Of a DNA stretch of 64,000 bases, positions 33,067 to 44,261 are shown in pieces; position 1 is the first letter of the stretch; each line of letters begins with the position of its first letter. Source of the DNA: Henckelia pumila (lineage: Eukaryota; Streptophyta; Magnoliopsida; Lamiales; Gesneriaceae); the NCBI RefSeq assembly GCF_033568475.1, contig NC_133122.1, positions 185,771,449-185,835,448 of the forward strand. Reading direction: 5' to 3'. The position numbers were made by a program, and so were the translations under genes. The notes beneath the pieces are model-generated. The model saw only the letters and a program-made list of their open reading frames with translations, was not told the DNA's origin and searched no databases.

Positions 33067-34520
33067 TGTAATGAACCGGTTCTATTTTTACAAGATTAAT
33101 TGAATAAAATGGTTAAACATGTATTAGAGGCTTAATTTGGAATTAGTTGGACAATTTTCGAAATTTTGGCCAAGTGAAGTTTGGAGCGTACGAACTCGGG
33201 ATCAGAGGGTCCGAACCCTTCGGAGGCATGAATCACAGGATCGGAGGCTACAAACAGATCGGACTGTCCGAACCAGGATCGGAGCGTCCAATCTTAGTTA
33301 GGCCATGCAAGTGTTGATGTGTCAATGTTGAACGGACACGCAGTAGTTCGGAGCCTCCAAAGTAGGGATCGGAGCGTCCAAACTGTGCATGCACTGACGT
33401 GTTGCAATTGCAAGGATCGGAGCGTCCGATCTTCGCCTATAAATAGGCCCTACGAGAATCAAAATTTCACACCAATTAATTATCTCTCTCTCTCTCTCTA
33501 TTCTAGTGTATTCTAGGTGTTTTTGGGTGTTTTCAGTCCCCCTAGGCTTGGTCCGGAAGCTGGCGAGATGCTCTAGGGTTGCAGCGGAGAGGTGCTCAAG
33601 TTCTGGGGCAGTCGTCATCAGTGGGCAGACGACAGACTCATGTATAGCTTTAGCTTCTTATTGTAAATATGGATTATGCTATAGATTAGTTAAGGCTTTT
33701 AGAATAAGATTATAATGTATGAGTACTTTGCATTGTAGTGCGGACTGTAGGCTTGGACTTAGAGCTGGTCTAGTTTGCCTAAGTATATGAGATACGGAAG
33801 TACTATTCGAGATATCTAGATTGAGTATGCATGCATTATGTGTTTGAATATATTATGTGATTGCATGTTTATATGCCTCTATTTATACGAGCATGTCATG
33901 ATTTTATGTTGCATACATGAGCTTATCGATCCCTTATCCTTGAGATATCATGTAGTAGGGCGCTCTCCCTACGAGTTGTGGATGGTTGGATACGTAAGTC
34001 TTGTGTCAGGTTACCGTTATGGTTGAAAACTTGTACTAGTATCAGGTCACCATTATCCATTGGGTATATGAGCCACCTCTTGAGGCAACGACGCAGCGTG
34101 TTGTATACACTGGGCTCGATCTATGAGCTTTTTTCTTGACCTGAGTTTCTTGGTACACAGTTCACTTGCATACATGCACATATAATACCATATACTCATA
34201 CTTTCATACTGAGCGTTTTATGCTCACGTCTCGTACTTTGTTTCTGGACACCCTATTCCATGGGGCAGGTTTGTGTTTGGATGAGGCGGGTGGTTCCAGG
34301 AGGACTTAGGCTATGGAGGGCCAACGGAGATGTCTAAGTTTACTGTTTTAATGTATTTGGGATAATAAATTTGTTTTCGATTTGATTGTATGACAGTATT
34401 TTATTTGGTATTTTAATTTCTGATTATGGTTTCCGGTGTTATTTCTAATTATTTGATTTGTTAAGTTAAAATACATGATTAAGAATCTGATTAGTAGGTG
34501 ATCACAGTGCGGTCACTAAA
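33067..34520 (+). repeat. 3' LTR of gypsy B
   Basis: 1454 bp from TGTAATGAACC to GGTCACTAAA. It matches 27001-28449 over its length with about one difference in ten bases, and carries the palindrome array and TATAAATA (33438-33445). Confidence 0.88.
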
Positions 34521-35434
34521 TTAGTAGTATTTTTATAAATAACGGACAGTGTCCGTAGTAGTGGCCAAGTAGCGGAGCATTGGCGAGGTGTCCAGAGGTC
34601 GTAGCAAGGTTGTGCCCAAGCTCTGGGGCATTGGACATTAGCGGGCTGACGATAGACGGAGGTTTTCCTAAGTTCACTATAAATAGTTAGGGAGTATGCT
34701 ATAGCTTAGTTACGGCTTCTAGAGCAAGAATTTGATGCATGAGTATCTTGCATTGTAGTGCTGACTATAGTCTTGGACTTAAAGCTGATATAGCTTGCCT
34801 AGTAAATAAGGTACGAAAGTACTATTCGAGATATCCTGACTGGGTATGCATGTATCAACATTGATTATATGGCATGATTTTATCTGCATATACCTGTCAT
34901 AATATTATGCTGCATCCATAAGCATATTGATCATGTATTCTTGAGTTAGCTGGTAGTAGGGTGCTCACCCTATTTATAGTGGATGGTTGGACACGTTGAC
35001 TCGTGTCTGGTCACCAGTAAATCCACTTTCGGGTATATGAGCCACCTCTTGATGCGACGGCGCAGAGTGCTATATACCTTGGGCGCGATCTGTGAGTAGG
35101 ATTACTTGACCTTGTGTCTTGGTACCCGTACACTTGTATACATGCACATATAATATTTGTATACTCATACTCTCGTACTGAGCATTTTATGCTCACATCC
35201 AATTATTTTTTGTTGTCTGGATACCCATTCGATGGGGCAGTTGCAGGTAGTTCTCCTGAGGATCTGGAGATTAGGTGATAAACAAGGCGGGATTGAGGGG
35301 TCAGCCACTAGGTTTTACCTTTTTGGTATTAAGCTATTTTTTATTTTTCACATTTACTCTGATCTAGATTACTTATTGTTTAATTGCATGCTTAAGTTTT
35401 TGATTAGTAGGTGATCACAGTGCGGGTCACTACA
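34521..35434 (+). repeat. 5' LTR of gypsy A, right part
   Basis: After gypsy B, the LTR goes on with TAGTATTTTTATAAATAACGG, matching TAGTATTATTATAAATACG at about 50849 in the uninterrupted 3' LTR. It ends GCGGGTCACTACA. The first five bases (34521-34525, TTAGT) are the target copy matching GTAGT at 26996-27000, with one mismatch. Confidence 0.85.
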
Positions 35435-35438
35435 TTTA

Positions 35439-35454
35439 TGGTATCAGCTCATGC
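35439..35454 (+). other. primer-binding site of gypsy A
   Basis: TGGTATCAGCTCATGC, four bases after the LTR. It matches the tRNA-Met complement TGGTATCAGAGC except AG to CT. Confidence 0.75.
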
Positions 35455-36015
35455 AATAAGATTCTTTGGGAAATAATATTGATATTTGGGTTACCTTTGT
35501 AGGTTATGAGTTGGTTTTGATGATAATAGCAATAACAAAATTTGGAATAACAAGATACCTAGGTTTTTCCAAAATCATCATTGCCAAGATTGACATCAGA
35601 GTATCGTATTATGTGAATCCCAACAGGATGGAGCTGGAAGAAAATATCCAGTCTCGAACTCCAGGTACTTCTCGAGATCTATTGGATCGTGGGAAGACGT
35701 GATTTTCTAGATTCCCTATCATCCATAGATGCCCCTGAATATTCTCCACTCGTAGTTGAGAGATTTTCAGGAGGATCTTGTCTCATCTACCAGATAAGGA
35801 ACCCAACAAAATTGGAAAGATCTGGTAGATTAGTAAGATCTTTTAGATCTTGCGTGGAAGAGGTCTGCTGACATGCTAGTATTAATGCTTTCGTGTGTGA
35901 CAGATGGGAAACTTCACGTTCAAGATCAGTAGATGGAATGAAAGAATTCCGCAAGGATTTAAATATTTTATTAAGTTTTGTTGTAAACAGTATTTCATTA
36001 TTAAGCATTTGAATC
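35455..36015 (+). pseudogene. gypsy A gag region, decayed
   Basis: About 560 bases between the primer site and the first CACTA element hold short broken frames (for example 35466-35702 and 35689-35871). They contain no motif I can assign. The position says gag. The sequence resumes after the CACTA elements at 46802. Confidence 0.4.
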
Positions 36016-36029
36016 CACTACAAGAAAAA

Positions 36030-36285
36030 CTGAAAACGACAACGGATAAAATCCGTTGTCGTAGGGGAGGTTAAAACCGTTGTAACTGTTGGTGTTGTAA
36101 AAAACATGCCCAACGACAACAGTTTATATCCGTTGTCTTTGGAAACATACCACAACGGTTTTGCAACAGTTTATATCCGTTGTCTTTGGAGGCATACAAC
36201 AACGGTTCTGCAATAGTTTAAATCTGTTCTCTTTTGAGGCTTACGACAACGGTTTTGCAACAGGTTAAATCCGTTGTCGTTTCTA
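36030..36285. repeat. left subterminal repeats of CACTA 1
   Basis: About a dozen ACAACGG(T/A)TTT or AAATCCGTTGTC words, alternately in both orientations, so neighbours can pair. In En/Spm-type elements such subterminal repeats bind the transposon-encoded DNA-binding protein. Confidence 0.85.
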
Positions 36286-36289
36286 AAAA

Positions 36290-37454
36290 AAAAAAAAAAT
36301 TAATATACAAATTTTCAATATTATAAATCAATCAAAATTTAAAATTTCAAAAATAAAATTTAATATACAATTTTTCGTATTACAAATCACTCAAAATTCA
36401 AATTCTAATTCAATCCATACTAGAAAATAGAGCTATGAACTAATCTTGATAAACTTGGAACTCTCGTTTCACAATCTTCAATCTTCAATCTTGCTACCTT
36501 GCTAGACAATACAAATGTGGCAATCTCAATTATAAGAATATATTTTTCAAATCATTCAATATATAAGCAAGCAATCTCAATTATAAAAACAATACAAATG
36601 TACGTAGCAAAACAACATGATAATCTCAATGAAACCCATCAAAACATCTAACTGAATAAATCATGAAAGTAGAGATGCGAGAAACACTACACATGACCTT
36701 CTAAATGAGGCAGAGGAGGCAAGTCACACAAACACTACACATGACCTTCTAAGCTGTCACGAACACTTCTCCTGGCACCTGAACAGTACTTCTTCCATCA
36801 CAAACAAACAGCCCCACTTGGAAGTTAAAAAATTCAACTATCATCACAGGTCCAGGCGTCCTATGCTATGAAGCTCATTTCACAAGAGAAGAAATAACCA
36901 AACCTCCATAAATTCCATATCCGATCATCACAGTTTGGAGTCTGCCTCCCTTTGACAAGGTAACTACCTTACCTGCAATGAAGTTATGAAACACTGCATT
37001 TAGAGAAATCACAGTGAGTGTTCAGACAATAATTTTTGGTTTAAAAAAGTTGGTATGTAGACAATATCTCACCTGGAAGAGACAACAGTTATCCAGCTGT
37101 TTTACTTACTGTGATCTTTTACTCTGCATTGGTGAATTCAGATCATAAGTTTACACGGTTGAAAATAGGAGCGAAGCACGTACAACAGAAAAACACCAGG
37201 AAAAGTGATCATGGAATGAATATGTAGCCAAGTTGGCCGTTAAATTTCCGCTAACATGTAAGACAAATCCAAGTTATATTATATATATATTTTGTGTTTG
37301 TGTGTGTTTCAATGACAAGTATATAAATCAGTTTTATATCAAAATCTGAAAATTACTAGTACTTGAATATAAAATGAAAACTAAGAAATCTGCGGAGATA
37401 ACTAAGTTGCATTGGATGATCTTAGAGGAATATGAAATGAAAAATATGTATAAA
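36290..37454. other. CACTA 1 interior, downstream of PEX11
   Basis: No gene recognised. It probably includes the 3' untranslated and flanking DNA of the captured gene. ACACTACACATGACCTTCTAA occurs twice (36690 and 36732 areas). Confidence 0.45.
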
Positions 37455-39405
37455 CTATGATTGTAGAAGCTGATAGCAGGAGATAAGAGAGCTCACGAAT
37501 CCGACAGCACCTGAGACGCGAGGGGTGACTTTCTTGGGTGCCAGTTGAAGCAAGCCAACTGCAACCACTATATCCAAGGCTGCTTTAACAAAGGCTAGAG
37601 CTCACGATATAACAGATGTAAAGATCGATGTATACAATATTGAATGTCCATTTAGCATTATTTGTTTTAAATAATATTTTTGACGCTTTTCTACCTCCAC
37701 GTAGTTCTCATTTCGTGAAACCTAGCTAAACCAAACATTTCTCTGCTGAGCAATATCTTTCGACCAATTTGATTGTGCTGATCGATATATTAATTTTTCT
37801 TGAATCTTTCCACTTAGAACTCATGCTGCGTGTTTTATTGAATTTTTAATCTATTGAGGTATTGTTTAATACAGTATTGGAGGAAAAAAGTATCATTTTG
37901 TCAAATACCAAAAAAAAAAAAAAAAAAATAAGAGTAGGTGTTGTATGAATTTTCGGTTTTCCACCTGTTTCAATGGAAAATAAAATATGTTATTAAGAAG
38001 GAATTTTAGTACCATCTTACTTCAAACTACTTATTTACAAAATTTCTTAGTTCTTCCTGTTTATCCAAGAACAAAAATCTGATCTTCTTCAGTTTAGCAT
38101 ACTTTAGAGATTTCATAATTTTTTTAAAAAAATTATCGGGATATTTTTTCACTATCCAAAGACGAATTTGGGAGAAAACATTTTCTCAAGTCTTATTGAA
38201 GATTGTATAGGATAGTTACAAGACAGCCTGTCCATATATGACAATCAAGGAGGAAATGATTTTACGAGCCTGGGCAAAGTTAAATTAATTGATGGAATGG
38301 TACTCATCAAATCGTTCACGGAAGTTATAATTTCGCATGCAAATTGGTTTTTAATTATAACAACAAACGACAAATAGCTTTAGAGTTATGAGATCATTCA
38401 TAAAAATAATCATATATAATTTAACTTGTCATGGTCGCATGCAAGGATAAGATATTGGTTTAGTTTAACTGATATTCGAAAGCCTTCCAATTTCATCAAT
38501 CTGGAGCAATAAGCACACCATATAAATTCATGTATATAAAAACAGGACGACGTGGTTGTCATAGTGAAACTACCGTACTAAAGGAGTAAAGTCGCCATCA
38601 TATATACCTCAACCAAAGTGCTAGAAGAACCCAACCAACAAAAAACAGAGATCCTTCCTATCAGTACGTTCTTTGTTCTGCATGTCAAAAAAATCTGATG
38701 GTTACTTAACGAAAACACTCGCAATAATGTACACCAAATGACGGATAAACCATACCTAGTAAATACCTGACAAAAAAATCTGATGGTTACTTAACGAAAA
38801 CATTCGCAATAATGTACACCAAATGACGGATAAACCATACCTTGTAAATACCTGACCTTCCGAGCCACACAAATTAACCATACCTTTTAAATACCTGACC
38901 TGCCGAGCCACACAAATTAATCCAGAAACAGGAAAGTTGATAGAAGGGAATTTTTTGACTGGAATGGAAACCAAGAAGAAGGTGAAGACGAAGATAAAAT
39001 AAAACAACGGATTGAGCAGAAAACCATAGTTTAAAGAGTAAAAATATCTTTCCCAACAAAATCAAAGGAATTGGAGTTCCTGGAGCACTCGGACTAATGA
39101 GAACATGGAGATCATTGATGAGCTATAAAACATAGGGAGAGAAACTTGGTCAAGACCATAGACATTTTATGTTCGAGTTTGCTTCCTAGACATGATCGAT
39201 ATATTCTGCTGACCTTGAAAAAACGTAAAACTTTTTGAGCCAAGCTGACTGATTTCTCAACATTTTGTGTTGTTCCCGGCTCCCCATTAGCCAAGAATCT
39301 CGAACCATACTGTATTGACCTGCATATCTTATCCCTGGTTTCAGCTTTGTTTAGATACAAAACAGCAAGAGCAAGTTCTGCTCTGGTGACATCCAATGAA
39401 CTCAT
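37455..39405 (-). pseudogene. PEX11: captured PEX11 (peroxisomal membrane protein 11) pseudogene
   Basis: Five exon-like pieces of a plant PEX11, in order, with introns. Exon 1 (39405-39214) starts MSSLDVTRAELALAVLYLNK and ends RFFK before GT. Exon 2 (39122-39048) reads LINDLHVLISPSAPGTPIPL. Exon 3 (38958-38884) has SKNSLLSTFLFLD and FVWLGRSGI. Exon 4 (38677-38608) has NKERT and CWLGSSSTLVE. Exon 5 (about 37604-37455) has ALAFVKAALDIVVAVGLLQL and ends SLISCYQLLQS plus stop. PEX11 proteins help peroxisomes elongate and divide. Damage: TAA for Q and Y codons in exon 3, a frameshift in exon 4, an AT donor after exon 2, and an exon between 4 and 5 not found. Because introns are kept, DNA (not cDNA) was captured. 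It resembles the PEX11C/D/E group. Confidence 0.88.
38694..38863 (-). repeat. 85-bp tandem duplication across PEX11 exon 3 end and intron
   Basis: ATCTGATGGTTACTTAACG recurs with a period of 85 bases (starts at 38693 and 38778), with two or three differences. The neighbouring stretch also repeats the end of exon 3 (…GRSGIYK then GT), so the coding end is present in more than one copy; the copy near 38840-38868 keeps GRSGIYK intact. Confidence 0.8.
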
Positions 39406-40704
39406 GTTTTATCTCGATGAACCTAAAAGATCCAGCTTCCAACTCAGTTAATATGCATCAGGCAGTACCTTGCCAGAAAAATTCATAGAATAGGGCAATA
39501 TCAGAGACTGGAATGACATTACACAAGCAATAAAGCAATTTCACACTAATGAAAATTATTTTTTTCTAAAAAAAAAAGCTCGATGAATCGCGGGTATGAG
39601 ACAAACTACTGGAACCTGTCTTCACAACAATTATTAGGACATTCAAAGATAATCAAAATCTTTTCAAAGTTTCTGAATGTAAAACTGATACAAAGCATGT
39701 CTAAGTTTCCTTTATAATCTTCAATTTCTGTCTCTTAGATGCTGGAATAAGTATGTTGGAGAGAATAATGCATCCAGAGATGATCACAAGGAGAAGACTC
39801 CAAAAATTTATTTTTTGAAAAAAGAACAATCGGCAAAATATCGACAGGATTTGCGAAGAACACAACTCGTGCCAATTCACTTCGCGAGTGCCAATTCAAT
39901 AGTAGGTAAAGAGTAGAGACAGAGATGCAACCACAACCAAGAACCAACTCCAACCACCCTCCAACCACAAGAACCAGCGCACGAGAAGGAATAAAAGCAC
40001 TCAGAAATACCCAAAACTAAATCCAAGAATTTATGGAAGCAGCCAGTTACCTCAAGAAGGAAGCAAATTCGAAACAAGCAAAATGACAAACACTTGGTGG
40101 CCAGAATTTTGAATCACGAATCAAAAGCAAAAGGACACCACATCCAGTACCAAAACAGCATAAAAAAACTCAAAAACAATGCAACAAACACCCACGAGAA
40201 GCCTACAAACTCCAGACACCAAGGGAAAATCCAGAACACCAACTCGATGCAAGCTAAAATGCAAAGCTGCGATTTTGTTCAGCAGATGCACTCAGCAATT
40301 CTCGAGCTCTAACACCCTTCAAGAACACCTCAAAACCACCAAATGATCTCACCCAAGCTGTACACCAGCCTTGGGAAGCCACATAATTCACTTGCGCAAT
40401 CACCCCATTTTTGTGCAGCTCGTGAAATAGCAGAAGGGGAAATGGCAAAGAGAACTAAGCAAATCCAGCAACAAACTACACAAATGAGGTCGAAATCCAC
40501 TGGTTGATGTCGCCTAGGACTGGACTACAAAGTCACGAAGATCTCCAGCCTGTTTCCGGCGGTGTACGGGCAGATTTGGGATGTGGTTAGGGTTTGACGA
40601 GAAATTGTTTGAGAATGAACAGAAGAAGAGGAACGTTTTGTTCAATTTATTTTTTTTCTCTTTTATATTCAGTTTAATTTTTTTTAAAAAAAAAAACAAA
40701 CACA
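39406..40704. other. CACTA 1 interior, upstream of PEX11
   Basis: No gene recognised. The first 100 or so bases next to the PEX11 ATG are probably its 5' leader. Short frames here (for example on the minus strand at 39735-40089) show no known motif. Confidence 0.45.
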
Positions 40705-41037
40705 ACAATTTTACACAATGGTTTATTGAAACCGTTGTCTTTGAATTTAAAAAAAATACACAAAGACAACGGTTGAAAAAACCCGTTGTCGTAGAGCTCC
40801 AAAAGCACACACATAGGCAATGGTTTAAAAAACCGTTGTCGTAGGCCATAAAAAACCCGCTCATAGACAACGGTTTTAAAACCGTTGTCTTTGACACATA
40901 TAAGACAACGGTTTTTTAAAAACCATTGTTGTTTTTCATTAAAAAAGGGCTAAAGACAACGGTTTTTGTAAAAACCGTTGTTAAAGGCCAAAAGACAATA
41001 GTTTGTGTATAAAACCGTTGTCTTTTTAGTGTGGTTA
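40705..41037. repeat. right subterminal repeats of CACTA 1
   Basis: Repeated AACCGTTGTC / GACAACGGTT in both orientations, for example near 40728, 40762, 40783, 40830, 40868, 40884, 40902, 40957, 40971 and 41011. It mirrors the left end. Confidence 0.85.
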
Positions 41038-41084
41038 ATTAATATATTTGTTGTAGTGATCAGATGTCACTAGTAGGATTTTGG

Positions 41085-41275
41085 CTTTTTACTTCGCTAC
41101 TTATTACTTCGGCAATTATTATTTACGAAGTAATAAGGAACAATCAACTTCAGTAATAATATTGACGAAGTAAAAACTCATTTTTTACTTCAGAATTTAA
41201 AAAACACGGGCTTCACTAATAATTTTTAGTAATATTTTACTTCAGTATATTAGTTTTGATGAAGTAAAATGTTAA
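41085..41275. repeat. left subterminal repeats of CACTA 2
   Basis: TTACTTCG and CGAAGTAA words alternate about nine times, with AT-rich spacers that also pair (TACTTCGGCAATTATTATTT then ACGAAGTAA). Confidence 0.85.
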
Positions 41276-41333
41276 AAAATAAAATTCCACCGCTTTTCTT
41301 TCTGAGTCTGATCCTTCTCGAGAAAGAAAAAAA

Positions 41334-41780
41334 ATGCTATCCCCTTTCTTCTTCAAACCAAGCGGCCGCCGATATGCATCTTCTGCCTTCCACCTCCGCC
41401 GAAAACTGCTCGCCAATGCCATAATTCGAAAACCCAAGGTCTGAATCCTTCTATTTTGGTATCAATTCGGTGTGAGAACTTGATGCAGGTACGACGATTG
41501 ATTCTGTCCAAATCGTCTGGCCTAGGGCTTCCCAACATATCGATCTAAAAGGGGGAAAGAATTTCATTTCTCTTTGGTCGATGTTCCGATCGAAGAGGAT
41601 TCCATCAAGAATTTTTGTGGAAGGACCGTGACCGCTAAAGTTGGAGCAGCCTCTGGAGGAAAGAAAGGAATGGCTGATTTTTTGGTAGAAATAACGAAGA
41701 GGTATAATCCTCTATTCTCATCCATTTATGACACCAAATCATTCTGCGAACATTTTTCTATGATTTTCTTTTTGGAATAA
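41334..41780 (+). pseudogene. possible captured first exons, unknown gene
   Basis: An ATG at 41334 opens MLSPFFFKPSGRRYASSAFH, an Arg/Ser-rich start that could be an organelle-targeting peptide, followed by RRKLLANAIIRKPKV and a stop. A second piece near 41574-41700 has EEDSIKNFCGRTVTAKVG and MADFLVEITKR, then GTATAA, a possible donor. I do not recognise the gene; this could be noise. Confidence 0.3.
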
Positions 41781-44130
41781 CACTTGACCCTACCAGAGTC
41801 CGATGAAGTGGCGACAGTGGCATTGGATTGTCCTTCTCTCTTTGGTAGATTTTTTTGTAATCTTGCATTCAGCGATACTAAATTTCTTCCAGTGCAATTC
41901 TCTGCCTTCATCAGTTGAGGTGCTTTTAAGGTTCCTGCCAACTCTAAAGTTCTCCGAGTATTCCTATTATCAATTGAAGAAAGATGTTTGTTGGTGTATT
42001 TGAGATTATGATTCCTTGGGGTAAGATCTTTTGTCTTTTTCCTGTGAGTTGAATTCTCCCTCTCGTGTTTCAGGTCCTGAGTTTGGATTCTTTGCCGATG
42101 TAGTCCAATTTCAATGAGCTGATTGGAGCTTGAAAGTTTTTTTTTCGTATCCTTTTCTATGTTTTGATAGACTGGTTCTGGACTTGGAGGGATGCTTAGT
42201 GCAGTCCACGGTATGGCATGATACATCTCTTCTCTTCTACTCTCTTATCATTTTGTATATTTCTTCATCTCTGTTATCTGCTGTTTAAATTTCATGAATA
42301 CGCGTAATGTCTTATGTTCACGTTTCTAGTAGCATTCTCACCTTTACCTATTTTTTCCCCAGATTCCACCCCTCTTAATGTTTTTTGCTGCCAGCGCTGC
42401 TTTTTGAGGTATGAATCTAGTGGGTTCATCTTATCTGAGGCTTATAGCATCACCTTTCAACTAAATTTATATGAATTTTGAGACGATATCAGTTTGGTAC
42501 TTTCAGGCTATGATTAATATGATTTAACTTTTTAACATAAAATAAAAGGTTTGCTAGTAATCAAGTTAGAGTTGGCATATGATGAATGCGCGAGAGAAAT
42601 AAGTTAGGTTGCAATCCTAAATCAGAAAACATTTGTATGGTAAGTTGTACGTCCAAAACTTCTGCTTTCGCTTTTATAGAGGAAACAGATTACCGAGATC
42701 TTGCAAAGTGAATGTGATGGTTCACACTACCTTTAGTGGCATTTGACTGTTGTTATGAACTTGTGATGCATAATTGAACTTTCGTAAAGCATTTGACAAA
42801 TTAAAGTTGTTTTGGATTTTATGTATCGCCCCAACCAAATTTCTCTTTTCTGAGTGACAATGATGGTAATATATGTAATTACCAAGCACCTGGCATGTGT
42901 ATCCCATTCTAGAAATTGCTGTGAAACTGCTGATTGTATTTTTTAAATTTGTCCTTACGAAAAGTTCATATCATCGTGCTTGGCTGGTTAATTGCTCTTG
43001 TTTTTTGTCTCGATTTTAAATTTACATAAAGAGTGGTCATCTGGCAGTGGGGAATTTCACAGACTGTCAGTTTGCATTTCTAAACCTTCAGCAATTCCAT
43101 CACCTCAGCTATTTTATCAACCAACTTGTCCAAATTGAGACATGGCTAATGTTTATGGAGAGCATTATAACGCAGAATGATTTGAGTTTTGACAAAAGTT
43201 TCTAACACTTGTTTCATTTTCTTTTTAAGACATTATGTTACGGAGCTATTGACCTCAATTTAGTGTTTCGGAGTAAATCAATGATTCCTGATTTTACAGG
43301 CTTTGCACTTCCAAAGTTCACTCAACTAACATATTAGAACAATGTTTCTTTTTATGAACTTCGGGAGAAAGTTGTTTTTTACATTTATCATGTATGTGAT
43401 GTTTCGGTGTTGAAGATGAGAGAAAAATGGCAATGAAGTAACATGCTGCATGTGGCAAAGTAAGATAGAGTTCTATGGAAGAATCGAAATGTAGAATTTT
43501 CTTTGATGGAGTAACAACCATACAAGTGCAGTGGTTTACGATTTGTTTATCATTGTGCAGTGCTTTTTTATTTGAACTGTATTCCCAATTAATTTTTATG
43601 CAAGTATTATAGTTGCTTATAATGCTCCCATGAGAGATGGATGCTTGAAAGTGGTTGAGAACAATTATTGTGCTTCGAGAAATGTTATTTCTTATTACTA
43701 TGTTTAATATTTTTGTGGTGCATGTAGTTTGAATTTTAGATTTTTAGCCTGCATATATTAGGTGGCAACATTCAAATGATAGTGATGCTTAAGACGTCTG
43801 GTTGGTGATTTCCCTGGCCCCTTTTCTCCCTGTGTTGGGTTACTTGTCCTATTTCCGTTATGGTTATGGATTACTTCATGTATATATATACATGTATAAT
43901 CATATAGATGGTGAATCGAACAGGGTTCAAGCCATGATTCATAGATCTACAGTCATTGCTTTATCATGATTGAAAATAAAAATATTAAATAAGTTGAAAA
44001 CGGTCCCCAAGTGTTTCTTGTCCACCATGTTTGTTCACGTTTCTTACATTTTCTTACTATCCTTCACACTCGTATGCCGCGTGTTTTGCCAAATTTTGAT
44101 TTGACACCTATCTTTTATAGTAGCTACGGA
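41781..44130. other. CACTA 2 interior, intron-like DNA
   Basis: T-rich, with no recognisable coding region over 2.3 kb. Its composition is like that of plant introns. Confidence 0.45.
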
Positions 44131-44261
44131 GTTTGGATCAAAGGTTACGTGAAACTATTGACTATGCTATTTGCTTGAATAACCTTGGTTCATCTAACAA
44201 TGAGTTATGGATTCATGTCTCCAAGACTCCCGGGAATGCATATATAAAACAAAATTTTGAG
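44131..44261 (+). pseudogene. possible captured exon, unknown gene
   Basis: An open stretch reads LDQRLRETIDYAICLNNLG and NELWIHVSKTPGNAYIKQNFE, preceded by TATCTTTTATAG and followed by GTAATC, so it looks like an internal exon of about 43 codons. No family recognised. Confidence 0.35.

Larger units (their letters stand above)
27001..34520 (+). mobile_element. Ty3/gypsy element B (nearly full length)
   Basis: A 7.5 kb element with two LTRs (27001-28449 and 33067-34520), a primer site, gag, protease, RT, RNase H, integrase and a polypurine tract, in that order. RT before integrase is the gypsy order. The end of integrase resembles the chromodomain-bearing (Tekay/Del-like) tails. It is inserted in the 5' LTR of gypsy A, with flanks GTAGT / TTAGT (4 of 5). 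LTRs are about 90% identical by eye, so the insertion is old. All ORFs carry stops. Confidence 0.9.
36016..41058. mobile_element. CACTA transposon 1 (non-autonomous, carries PEX11)
   Basis: The ends are CACTACAAGAAAAA and, inverted, CACTACAACAAATA. The flanks are a 3-bp duplication ATC (36013-36015 and 41059-41061), as CACTA elements make. Both subterminal regions carry many copies of an ACAACGG / CCGTTGT motif. There is no TNP2-like transposase in the 5043 bp, so it depends on another element. The interior holds a captured PEX11 gene on the minus strand. It lies in the gag region of gypsy A. Confidence 0.92.

Noticed and set aside
36030..41037. Regular inverted repeats at CACTA ends as a CRISPR-like array
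   Set aside because: Repeats alternate in orientation, vary in length and spacing, and lie in a plant transposon with defined ends.
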